Origin: Nageia nagi
Taxonomy: Eukaryota > Pinophyta
NCBI GenBank assembly: GCA_050084985.1
Contig: JBITNC010000001.1
Location: forward strand, 145,700,001 to 145,764,000
Reading direction: 5' to 3'
DNA: 64,000 bases
A program made the translations under genes and the position numbers. The notes under the pieces are model-generated. The model was not told the DNA's origin and did no database searches. It saw only the letters and a program-made list of their open reading frames with translations. Of the stretch, positions 11,601 to 22,930 are shown one piece after another (the stretch's first letter is position 1; every line of letters begins with the position of its first letter).

Positions 11601-12690
11601 CATATATACAAATGGTAAATTAATTTATTTAAAATATATTTATATTTTATTTTTGATCAATAGGAATTGGTCTTAGGCTTCACACCTTAACAATTTCAAA
11701 AAATAATTAAAACATTAAAGATGATAACTTTTAGTGTTCATGGTAAGAGAAAAATCATCTCTTGAATTAATTTACTTAATTATAGAAATGTAAATCAAAT
11801 AATATATTCTTAGGCATTTATTTTCTCTCATCATCCCTTATATATTTTTAAATGATAATATAAGCTTTGAATATAATCATTTTATATTATATGGATGGAT
11901 TCATTATATTTTATGGTCAATGATAACATATTATCTCTTATTGAATATATATGTCACCTACTATTAAATTCTATAATCTATTATGAAAAAGCTCATTTAC
12001 AATCTTGTATTCAATAATGGTATTATATTTCATCTTAACTACCATGTGACCATCCTACATAATATTTTCCCCATTATGATTTTTAAAGATATAAGGTTGG
12101 AATACAATAAAATCTTGATATTATTTATATAAAATTTAATTCTCAAATCTTTGATATAATATATAGTAATCACTTCTCTTACATACATTAATATCAATTT
12201 TTGAGAACCCTACATAGATCATAGAAAAAGATATTATTAATCGATTACTAAATCAAGTAATGATAATAAATTATCATCATTTTAAGTACTATAATAATTA
12301 AGTTTATTATATGAATGTGTATTATATTTTTATATTAAATATAAATACATCATAGTTATTATACAAACACAATGGTATGTAGTACAATTTACAAAACTTA
12401 TGAAAAAGTTACAATGATGGTGTAAAATGTTATCATAGAATAATGAAAATGCATTCAAAATATTATTATAATAATATAATAATAATTAGTATACAATGCA
12501 CAATATGATGGTTTTATATTGGTATTATTCATATAGATACCTAAATATAATTTCTTATTAGTTAATAAATCATATTTTAGGTTTCTAAAAGGATAATTAT
12601 CAATAATACAAGAATCAAGATTAATGTACTATTAAAGTGTTATATCATGTGTTAGGTTTAAAATCTTAAATTATTAATCATATTTGTATC
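8670..12690. other. AT-rich stretch without a recognised gene
   Basis: About 4 kb of AT-rich sequence. Short open frames occur (for example 60 codons at 10,165-10,347, Lys/Asn/Ile-rich), but I recognise no domain. Since a gypsy reverse transcriptase lies just to the right on the minus strand, the left part may hold its unreadable RNase H and integrase. I found no motif to prove it. Confidence 0.4.
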
Positions 12691-12699
12691 TATTTATGT

Positions 12700-13500
12700 C
12701 TTAATATTACAAATACTATATTATTATTGGTATTATTAACCTTCACATCTTTCTATGTATTTGTAGGTATAAAAATTTTTCAAGCACTTCAAGGTGGTTG
12801 TCTTTAGTTTTGGACTTAGTAAATAAGTCATCAACATAAAATTCAACAATATAACCCATATAGTCATGAAAAATATAATTTATTATACATTTGTAAGTGG
12901 TACCTTCATTATTTAAACCAAAGGGTATGACCTTATAGAAAATAATTTCCCAAGATGTTGTGAATAAAATTTGATATTGGTCATCTTTTACAATGTGACT
13001 TTGACTGTAACCACCAAACCATCCATAAGTGAAAGCATTTCATAACCAACAATTGCATATAGAGTATTTTCAATGCTAGGTAAGGGAAAATCATCTTTAG
13101 GGAAAATTTTATTAATGTCTCAAAATTAGATACAAATATGAAGTACCCATATTTTCTTAACCATATCAACATCATTTGACACCCATGTAGGATAGTCGAT
13201 ATGTGTAATAAAGCCTACATCTAAAAGCTTTTGAACTTATTCTTTAATAAGGATTGTAACTTTTAAATATATTTTCCTAAGTTTTTACTCAATAGATTTT
13301 TCAAATTCATCAAGAGAAAATTATGAACAACCAAGTTAGAGTATAACCCATACATATTAACATACATCTAAGAAAAAACTTTGTGATCTACTTTTTAAGA
13401 ATTTTTTTAAATTGAAGTTATTCTTCTTTTGTTAAGAATTTTCCAACTAAGATTATTTTTGTATCCTTTGGGTTTGTACCAATATCAATCTTAATAGTTT
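12700..13500 (-). pseudogene. Second Ty3/gypsy pol fragment (reverse transcriptase)
   Basis: Minus-strand reading from about 13,500 gives IDIGTNPKDTKIIL and FLTKEE (linker before reverse transcriptase), VQKLLDVGFITHIDYPTWVS, then INKIFPKDDFPLPSIENTL, YEMLSLMDG, YPFGLNNEGTTYKCIINYIF, HDYMGYIVEFYVDDLFTKSK. The catalytic YVDD is kept at 12,827-12,838. The wording (KDDFPLP, YEMLSLMDG, VDDLFTKSK) is that of the Tat/Ogre-like gypsy lineage rather than the element at 1-2,432. Stops and frameshifts occur. LTRs were not found. Confidence 0.8.
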
Positions 13501-13526
13501 TTTAAATAAAATGTGTGAGATATCAT

Positions 13527-13580
13527 CATGTATATATACACATATATACATAAATACATACATACATATATATATTGTAC
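13527..13580. repeat. AT/ACAT microsatellite
   Basis: A run of tatatacacatatatacataaatacatacatac and atatatat type units. Confidence 0.7.
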
Positions 13581-13589
13581 ACTTTTTAC

Positions 13590-16400
13590 AATAGGAAGAG
13601 CTTAAAGGATTTTTAATATATCATGCTTATTATAATTTTCAAGAATAAATTAGATAAATATGACATGATCATTTTTGAGTGTGCACATATGAAAATCTTT
13701 TTTTGATAGGTAAGTCTCAACCATCCTCTTATCTGTAGGAGTTTGAAATTATTCCTCTTGAAAAAATGCCAACTACAAATATTGAGGTTCATCATCTATT
13801 TGGACCTCCTAATTTAATAATTTTATTCTTTAATCTCTATAATACTTCACATAAACTTCAATATTATACAAAGAATCCTCAATATCTCCATGATATGATT
13901 ACTTTTTTGGTTACCACACTTCTTTTTCTTAAGAAGGTTATACTTTTGTCTTTGGAATTTTTCTCTCAATCATTCACTTTACCTTTAATTTTTTGGTACA
14001 AGGTAACAAAGAGGGTTTTATCATATACCACAACTTAGAAAAAGAATACCATAATATTACTTATAGCATATTATACTAATAATGGTAAAATCTAACCAAT
14101 ATCTAAAATATCCTAACACAACTACCACTGGACTAATTTACTATTTTTATTCCACCACTAACACCCTACTAATGAATAAAAAGAGAAAGTTATATAAAAT
14201 AATAAAAAAGGAAATACTACATATGATCTTAACTACTATCATTTTTCCTTCTTCTCCTGATATGATGTAGTTATAGCTACCATTCTTTTAGATTCAAAGG
14301 TGCCCATTCAAGGGGCCACTAGTAGGACTAAATTTTTTATCTCTAGTATCTATTTTGCATCTTCCTTATGGTTTTTTATTTTCTTTCTAATTTAGTATCC
14401 TTCCCTTATTTTCACTATAGTCATCTTACATCAAATTAGATCCTATTTATTCTTTATGTGGGTTTCAACACCATTAGATGTTATAAAATTCAAAAGAATC
14501 TTAGACATTAGGGCCCTTTACTTTCCTATTTTTACTTTACTTTTTCTTTTATCCTTATAATTATAATTGGGAGTGGTATTCCCCTTGTTTACAAATAGTC
14601 CTATGGGATTCTTGAACTTAGGGATGTTAACTATCTCTATCCTACTTACTTCCTTCCCTTTAGTGCTAGAACAAGAAAGGATTTTCCTCTTATTTGTTGA
14701 AGACTCTAGGCTGGATTTAGTATCCTAGAAATCAAATAACTTAATTTATTTTTATTCTTGAATTTCCATTTTAGTTTTAGACTCTATGGTATCTTGTGAA
14801 GCTTAGGCTTATCCTGCTCCATGGGTTGTATGGACTTTTAGGAATATTTGAACTCCTTCTACTTCAAGGGTTCCATGTGCTCTTGAGAAACCATGTTCTT
14901 AGGTGTAGTTGCTCCCCCATACTTAGAATCATCCCCACTAGTATAAATATAATATTTAATGATAACAATAATTTCCTTGAACACCATTGGAGATACAACC
15001 ATCTTGGGATCATATTTTCTATCCTTCTTTAATAGGTATGAGGATAAAAACTCTAACTTTCATACCCTTCACTTCTTTTCTAAGTAAGTAGATACTTTTA
15101 AAGTGTTGGGATCTAAATTTTCAATCTCCTCATTGGATATATATTTTTTATTTACTTCATTTAGGAAATGCCTTCAATCATATGTATCTTTTATAACATA
15201 TAACATGTATCCATTCCCTTCTATCCTCCTTCAAGTTGATTACTATAATTATCTCTTATAATTCCAATTATGTAATTCTCTTCATGGATGACCATATTCC
15301 TACCTTATTATGTATAGCGGAATACCTATAGAGCATTAATTATTTCCCACTCATAAATACAATATATCAAATCTTCATACAATGGAATATCCAACTTTTC
15401 CTTTTTCAATAGGGTTATCGATTTCCTCATTGAAATGAAGAAAAAAAATGAAAACATACCTTCCTATATTTCCATATGAAGTGCTTCATCATAATGAGGT
15501 GTGGTCCATAAACATGAGTAAGTTTCACCTCTATGGTGAAGTATCAAAGTATCTAGTTACTCATCTAATCTCAAGGCCTTGGGAGGTTCTACTACTCATA
15601 TCCCAAATTTTCCTTCTCAAATACCTCATCTTCCTCCTAGAATTCATTGAGCTATACTTTCTTAGCCTTAATTCTTGTATCATAGAGACTCCCTTCCAAG
15701 CTTAGGATTTTCATCTCTACTATAACTTCTTTAAATAATTTCATCCAAATAGATCCCATCATGGAAAAATCATCTGTCCATGCCTTGCACACCCTACATA
15801 AGAGCTCCATATAATGGCCATGATATCACTTAAAATATTTAGTAACCCCTCCTCACTAGAAATATTTCTATACCCTTTTGTTAGCCTTAACATCATGAAA
15901 GTTACTTGTTTCTTCCTCCTTGATTTCCCCCCTACTTATGATTGCTAAAATTATAAATATGTGATAAATCTTAAATAATTAGAGTGATGGTGATTCTAGC
16001 CCCTTCCACAAGCTCCTTAATAAGTCATAATATCTCTTGAACTCTAGTGTATGTCATCATCTATAATCAATCACACTATGACATGGTGCATGGTACATGG
16101 TGGTGTGATAAATATCATGTCACCCAAGCCATATTACCAAGATCCCCCATCTTACATAACTAATCCTCTACATTATGATAAATACATCACATCCTCCACC
16201 TCACCATATAATGTGGATGGTAGGGCCTCTAAGATTAGGTTTTTAAATAGATCAACAATAGTTGGGTCCAAGGTGGGACCCAAATTTAAACAAACTATTC
16301 ATGTTCTCCTTGATGGATTTAATGTTCTTTTCTAGTATTTTCTCTAAAGACATTATACATTCTTAGAAAATCCATCTATTTCTCTCCTTTTAGAGTGTTT
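13590..16400 (-). other. Unassigned region with minus-strand coding-like remnants
   Basis: No domain is recognised. The minus strand between about 16,000 and 14,300 reads as a long lysine/serine-rich frame interrupted mainly by stops, for example GGATTPKNMVSQEHMEPLK near 14,900, KGKEVSRIEIVNIPKFKNP near 14,630 and ALMSKILLNFITSNGVETHI near 14,490. It could be an old gag or LINE ORF1. A plus-strand 94-codon open frame at 16,051-16,335 has no recognisable content. Confidence 0.35.
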
Positions 16401-16419
16401 AGATAATATGTGGTACCAT

Positions 16420-19400
16420 CAATCTTCATGATTTTGTTAAATTTTCTCTCTACTACTTGGGATCCATTATTCTATAAGTCCTCCTATATCTAACAACATC
16501 ACCCATTAAACACCTAACATCCCACTCAAAGCATACCATACTTATGAGGAAATTGGATAATGTATGAATAAATATCTAATTATTTCTTCCTCTAATCCAT
16601 ACATAACACACTAGTTAGGCAAAATATTTCTTCTTTTTTAAGGTTATCATTGATCATGATACCATTTAAAATGACTACACATATGAAGTAAAATATCTTC
16701 CAAATAAGGTCCTAATATCATACCTTATTTAAAAGGACTTTTCTATCATCCTTGTTATTAATATTCAATGTTTCACAACCAATATTAACTGAGAAATAAA
16801 ATTTTGTAGCTCTCCCTCCTACCCAATTAAACATGTTATTCTCATTTGAGGGGAATATTTTATAAATATGCACTTATTCCATAATATGTTGGAGGAATTA
16901 TACTATTTCTATATAAGGCATAGGGGGAATGAAACATCAAGCATCCATGTCTTCTTTCTAAATAGTCTTACACTTTTTACCCTACATTGAATTTTACCCA
17001 TTCTATAACCAAAGAGTATTTTTGTTGCTACCCTAGTTGAATTGGTGATAGCCATGGATCATCCCAAAGTATGACTTCATTACCTTTGTTTATTTCCCAT
17101 TTTGAGGGTAATCATATTGTATCCCTTATGTTAATCAATCCATTCTAGAAGACTGAGCCTTTTAATGCTCTACTAATTCTTTATAAACTATTATCTCCTT
17201 CCATATTATTGATACAAACAATCTCAATCTAATCATTGGTTGGAAAAAAATAAGCTTCCATGCCATCTTTATTTTGAATGCTTGATTAACCATCTCATTG
17301 ATTTGGAGCCTAATCTTCCTTAGAGTTTTCTTCTAAATGTTTTTTCCCAAGCCACTAGATAGATTTTTTTCTGTACCTTACTCCTATCCATAGGATGTTT
17401 CTATAAATTTAGTAAATCTTCTCAACCACCAGTGCTAATATTTTTAAAATATTGGTAAAGTAAACTAGGATACTTTGTAGGGTTATCTTGACCAATTGTA
17501 GTTTTTTGTATTGGCTCAATACGACTACTCTTCATCTTAATAGCTTATTGCAAATTCTCTGTATGACTCAGTTCTTATTTTGTTAACCTTACCTCCAAAA
17601 AAGGGCATACGTAAATATTTTGATGGTAAGGATTCTATTATATAATTTAAAGTGTTTGCAATCTATTTATGTATTCCCTATAGTGTATTGAAAAAGAAAA
17701 CCCAAGTTTTATTGAAGTTACTTTTTTTGTATGAGGCCTTGTTATACTCATTCAAGATCTTCATCGGTTCATTTTCATCCTTCATAGATTATGTACAAAC
17801 TAGTATTGTATAATCCACAAACTAATGGTGTCCAAAATCTTCACATATAGTGGCAAGGATAATCCCTTTAATTCTCATTTTTATTTTTGTATTTTTAGTG
17901 ATCTACCAAGATCCTCTTCCATGATGATGAATAGGTAGGGTGAGATTTGCTATCCCTATCTTAGCCTTGATATTGAATTAAATAATCTTGTTTGTTCATC
18001 ATTAAATAGTATTTAGAAGGTGTTTATTAGGATACAAGTATGAATCCATTTCCTCCATTGGTTGTTTACACAAAAAATTCTAACACTTTATCCAAAAATA
18101 CCCATAAAACCTAATCATAGTATTTATGCATATCTAGATTCATTAGTATTCTTACTTAATTCTTTATCCTAATTATGGAGATTAGTTTATGTATTATAAT
18201 GATCCAATCTACAATATATCATCCTTTGGAAAAGCCATCATGTTCTTGGGATATTAGCTTTGGTAGGATAAACTATAATCTATTTACTAATATTTAATTT
18301 TTAATATTATATATTGTATTACAAAAGTTGATGGGTTTGAATTTCTTCAAACTCTATTTCTCTTTAAAATTTAGTAATAAGGGTGAGGAAAGTGGTATTT
18401 CATATTCTTAGGAGACAATCATTTTGATGGAATTCCTACACTACCTATATTACCTTGTTCCTTATGATGTGCAAAAAGGTTAAGAAGAAGAATGTAAAAA
18501 ATTCATCTGAGCCTAACATCTTATACTTTTCTATCATAAGCATGTTCATATCAACTTTTTTCTTCTAAGAAAGATTTTGTAAGTGTGGCATTATCCTCCT
18601 ACTGAAGTATCAGTAGGATGCATCTAAGGTTGTTTTGAATTAATGAGGGATTTTTGTTCTTGGTTAGGTGCTAATCACCTCTCATATAACCTTACTACTC
18701 TTTCTTTGATTTTTAGTATATCATCATCTAGGGAACTATCTTCCATTTGGATATGTTTAATTTGGATAAAGGATAAAAGTATCATTATGGTGATGAAAAA
18801 AAATTTGGTATTCTTGTCAACCTCCTATAGCCAACTGATTAGGAGTTTTGTATCCAATTTATTTACTCCTAGAACCTAGTTCTCATATATTCTCTTCTCA
18901 CTTATCTTCCCTATTGTACCTCATCATTGGATCTTGCTCTCTCCTCCTATTAGTAAGAGCTTTCAATTTATTGATATCTTTTCTTAATGTATTATTTTAC
19001 TCTACTAATATTTTAGAATATTGACTTATTCTATTCCTTTGATTACCTTTTAGAAACTATAATTTGGAAATTAGAATATTTATATTTATATACTTATTTC
19101 CCATCCCACCATTCCTTAATTCTATCCTTTATTTCAAGATGTTTGATCCATAGAGACTAAAATATGAATGTATTTTTTATTAACAAAAGGTTATACGATC
19201 AAGAGAGTTGGGCTATGATTAAAGTCCATATTTTTCTTATAGCATATATAATATCTAGAGAATTAATCTAGTCATTCTAAATAATAGATATTTATATCTA
19301 ATCTACATTAGATGAATATTTCCATAACTTGATTATTTGACCAAGTGAAAGTACTCCTAGTTAGGCTTAGGTCCATCAATTTCAATTAGTTTATAAATTT

Positions 19401-19887
19401 TCTTAGATATTCCTTGTTACTTCTAGGTTCCTTATTATACTAAGTTTTTCATGATCATATAATATTGCGAAAAAGTACCCCATAATTAGCCAAGGTAGGT
19501 GACTTAAGTCTATTTTATCTCTAGTAAAACTCTCTACTAAGGATGATTATAGGAATAAATATTTATTATAATAAATTCAAAATTGGTAGTAATAATCTTA
19601 TTGTGCATATGAATATATCTATTAGAAAAAATAGAAGGGGTACTACCTTGCATAGTATATTATTTCCTAAGGGTGAATAATCCTCTAGATGCTCCATCCA
19701 ACTCCCACAAATTATATCTTACTCCTCTTCAAATTTTCTTTGTTAATTATTTCATATTATACTTCATCACCTTTATTTCCTGAATAAAAAAAAATATATT
19801 TAGATACCCTTATCTATATAGGTATTTTATATCCCTCTTTCTATCTAGGGTAGTGGATCCCCTTATATTCTAATCAATTATAATCAT
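16420..19887 (-). pseudogene. LINE-A ORF2: endonuclease-reverse transcriptase remnant
   Basis: The minus-strand start ATG at 19,887 opens with MIIID, stop, NIRG, matching the MKILSWNIRG start of plant LINE ORF2. The endonuclease motif reads PWLIMGYFFAILYDHEK, where GDFN has become GYFF. Reverse transcriptase motifs include HPTYSS near the template region and FVDYTIL at about 17,810-17,821, replacing FxDD and so losing one catalytic aspartate. SLPSKYLRMPFFGGKVNKIR follows. Near 17,050 NEVILWDDPWLSPIQL and near 16,660 VILNGIMINDNLKKEEI mark the zf-RVT-like tail. Stops are frequent. The protein nicks the target DNA and reverse-transcribes LINE RNA there. Confidence 0.82.
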
Positions 19888-20399
19888 TAAGAGCCTCTTG
19901 AGGCCTTACAACCCCCACTCTACTCTAGATCGCACTATATTCCATTAGCAATATCCGTAATGGTCCTCTTCATCCTCAAATTTTGATTTGAAAGTATACC
20001 TATATGAGCCTTTTCTATATCTATTATTGTTTTTTTAATTTTTAAATACTCTTATTGGTGTTATTATATCTCCATCATCTACATCCATCACCTTCTCTTT
20101 TATTGAATTATTATAATTACTCAAAGGATTGGTTGATCCTTTTCCATATTTTATAAATTTGATCTAATTTCATTCCTTTATCACTCCCTTCCTCAAGTAT
20201 TTTCCAAATTCTTCACCTTTACAATTACCATTCCATATGTAATTTCCAAAAATTAATCTTTTACTTAATACCTCTAATAGAATATACTAGCTGAAATGGT
20301 TTTCTAGTTACATATTTGTTTTTTTTTATAAAGTATCCTCTTCCTATATTAGTTTTAAATCAATTATTTCTTTGATATCCTTGATTTGTTTAGGTAAGA

Positions 20400-21300
20400 G
20401 TATTATAGCCTTCCTAAAGGTTGGGGTCTTCCATCTTTTCTTCCTACTCTTTTTTGGGACATTCTCTAGGATAATGGGCAAACATACCATGAATGTTGCA
20501 TCTAGTAGGAAGATTTTAATAAATTATTTCTTTTTATTAGGTTTCACAATATTCCTATTTAAAATATATTTTATTCCAAATTTCCTTAGTAATATAAATG
20601 TTGATACAAAATAAAGCTTCATTCATATGATTTTCCACTCTTCTCACCTTTTCAATAGAGATTATCGATTTGAATGAGTTAGCAATACCAACCATCACAC
20701 TCATATCCTAATAATTTGATGAAATATTATGTAAGTTTACTCAAAGTGGTACAGGATCAATATTCTCCTTTTCTATATGAAAACCATGACACCATAACTT
20801 TATACCTAATGCATGTTATAACATAAAAACCACTATCCTAGTTCAAGTAATTTACTCATGTCATCTATATTTATAAATTCAAATAAAAAAATTCATGAAG
20901 AGAGAAAAAACATGCAATCATATTGAGATATTTGAATGTTTAATTACCCATATGTGACTTTGGTCTATGTTGCATATGAGTCCAACAACATGCTTGATTA
21001 AGGTGTTCCTTTGCTTATATCTTTATTTTTCATGAATTTCTTTTGGTATGACTAGCCTAGCCATATTGTCAATGATTTTTACCTCCAATTTGGTTGCAAC
21101 TACATCATCAAAACATTTTTTGGCCTAGATGGAGTCTTTTGGTTAATATTTTCCATGGAATATTCACTTTATTTATAATTTATTCACAATTTCATTCTAA
21201 TTCAACACCTTGGAATATTCTCAATATCATACTTCTTAAGATTTTGAAGAGGTTTGAAACTTTTTCTTTGTATGGAATCAAAGTTTTATCTTTTGTATTA
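20400..21300 (-). pseudogene. LINE-A ORF1: DUF4283-like and zinc knuckle remnant
   Basis: Minus-strand pieces read FINIDDMSKLLELG, GVMVF.I(E)KENIDPVPL, VNLHNISSNY and DMSVMVGIANSFKSIISIEK, the layout of DUF4283 in plant LINE ORF1. A knuckle-like CNIHGMFAHYPRECP lies at about 20,465-20,510, in which the second cysteine is histidine. ORF1 binds LINE RNA. Frames shift several times. Confidence 0.65.
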
Positions 21301-21699
21301 TAAACATCCTTGGATTATTCACTTTTCCTTATTTGAACTTATTTAGTAGTAGCCATTCTATTTTTATTATATTTATTTTTCTAAGAAGAATAAGTACCAC
21401 ACTCATTGTTAGTTTTTCCACATGAAATATTTTCATTTATATTTTTTACTCCTTGAGCATTGTTTAATCTTTGATTGGCTTCTCGTGATAACTATCCTTA
21501 GGGATTAGGGAATTAGGTTCTAGAATCATCTTGGTAGTTTACATAGGTGAATCTTTTGGTTCATCAAGGTATTTTGAAGTTGAACCCAAGGTATTGATTC
21601 CATTCGTAAGAGAGGGGGATTGACTACTCTCCCCATTTTGAGCTAATGCTATGGGAGGTTCCTTCGAGTGGTCTTCATCTTGAATATCAACAATCTTAA

Positions 21700-22600
21700 C
21701 CCCTTATAAGTCTTTTGTCTCCTTCATACTTTTAGATTTTTGGTATTGGCTTATCATTCTCTTGCTACTCTGAGGGATTTTTTTCAAATTCTTCTTCAAG
21801 GTTCCTTTATATTTACTAGGTGGTTTTTCTTTTTCACTATTTTATTCTTCTATTTGACTAGGTTATCCTATTGTTCCTTCCTCTTTTTTGTAGGGCTTGG
21901 AGAGGATTGAGATTCTCTTCTACTACTCTTTTCCTTTTCCTTACTAGATTTTATAAGGGTTTCCTTTCCTGAACTTCCTCCCTTGATAACTTGGCCAAAT
22001 TTAATCTTCTTTCATAAGGTTTTCACCAATTCTTTTCTATAGAGAAATGTAATGAGACCCATATGTATCAATTGGATTTCTTCCTTAATTTTTACTTATT
22101 GAGTTGAAACCCTAATTGATTCTACTAGGAAAAAAGGAAAGCAAATTCAATATTCTTCATCCTTTCTGAAATGGTAGAGTAAAATAATATTTGGACCAAA
22201 AATAATTCTATACCTTCCATCTAGCATGAAATATTTGGTTATCCATTTTGCTACATGGTTCCATGGTGTTGGGAGGCTTTCTTGATCATTTTTAGTTATT
22301 TTTTTTATGATAGGGGTATAAAAAGCTTGAATTTCTTCAAGATTTACCTTTGAATTGTGCTTTGGCAATGAATCCTATAGATAAGTTAAATATAACCATT
22401 TTGATCACATCCCATCCATTTTCATAGTTTTTAACCACAAGATCTTTAAGAATAGGATTATGTCCTTGACATTTCATCAAGTATCACTACACTCCTCCAT
22501 TACTAAATATATCCCATACTTCATGATCCCATTGTACCTCTCTATGGTTGCCTAATTTGGCCATAGAATTTTTGCCCATGGTTTTGGAGAATGAACTTGC
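21700..22600 (-). pseudogene. Unrecognised protein remnant with charged tail
   Basis: On the minus strand a single frame from about 22,370 to 21,700 is interrupted only by nonsense codons. It opens PKHNSKVNLEEIQAFYTPII and continues NDQESLPTPWNHVAKWITKY, LDGRYRIIFGPNIILLYHFR, EEIQLIHMGLITFLYRKELV, KFGQVIKGGSSGKE, then a Ser/Lys/Glu-rich tail (SSRRESQSSPSPTKKRKEQ). A further piece in a neighbouring frame lies upstream to about 22,570 (WDHEVWDIFSNGG, CQGHNPILKDLVVKNYENGW). The tone resembles plant proteins carried by retrotransposons, such as those in Athila-like elements, but I cannot name the family. It lies between two LINEs and could be the N-terminal part of LINE-A ORF1, though no LINE ORF1 I know reads like this. 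Confidence 0.5.
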
Positions 22601-22930
22601 ATGCAAAAGAACTGGACATAGTTTGTAAGATAGGAGAGGTGGGGAGACATGATGATATTGAAATTAACCCAAAGTGTGCAACCTTTCAATAGATTATCTT
22701 GGATTTTGATATCATAAGGGGTTGGCTAGTGCCATCTAATCACATCCACCAGGTATTTAAAGTCTATAAGGTAGATGAATATGAGAGTTATGTTAATGGT
22801 CACATCATCTACCTTCATATTAAGAGAAGTGATCCACATCATTTTTGCATGTGGGGGCTCCTCCTGTTAGTAACCAAGGTGGTGAGGATGGGATCTAAGA
22901 GGAGCTAACATTGTAGTGAGTCTGACTCAG
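22600..22930. other. Spacer between the unrecognised ORF and LINE-B
   Basis: No feature recognised. An open plus-strand frame at 22,699-22,908 has no known domain; the minus strand may hold LINE-B 3' untranslated sequence. Confidence 0.4.

Larger units (their letters stand above)
16420..21300 (-). mobile_element. LINE-A (L1-type non-LTR retrotransposon), dead
   Basis: Minus-strand order is ORF1 with a DUF4283-like domain and zinc knuckle (21,300-20,400), then ORF2 with endonuclease, reverse transcriptase and a C-terminal zf-RVT-like region (19,887-16,420). No poly(A) tail or target duplication was identified, so the true ends are uncertain. It sits in the same orientation as LINE-B but is clearly a different copy with different lesions. 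Confidence 0.75.

Noticed and set aside
13766-15032. Plus-strand hydrophobic open frames (13,766-14,038, 14,082-14,270, 14,796-15,032)
   Set aside because: They are antisense to Lys-rich minus-strand remnants and show no membrane-protein family features beyond composition.
16051-16335. 94-codon plus-strand open frame
   Set aside because: No recognisable domain and probably lies in sequence 3' of LINE-A; not enough to call a gene.
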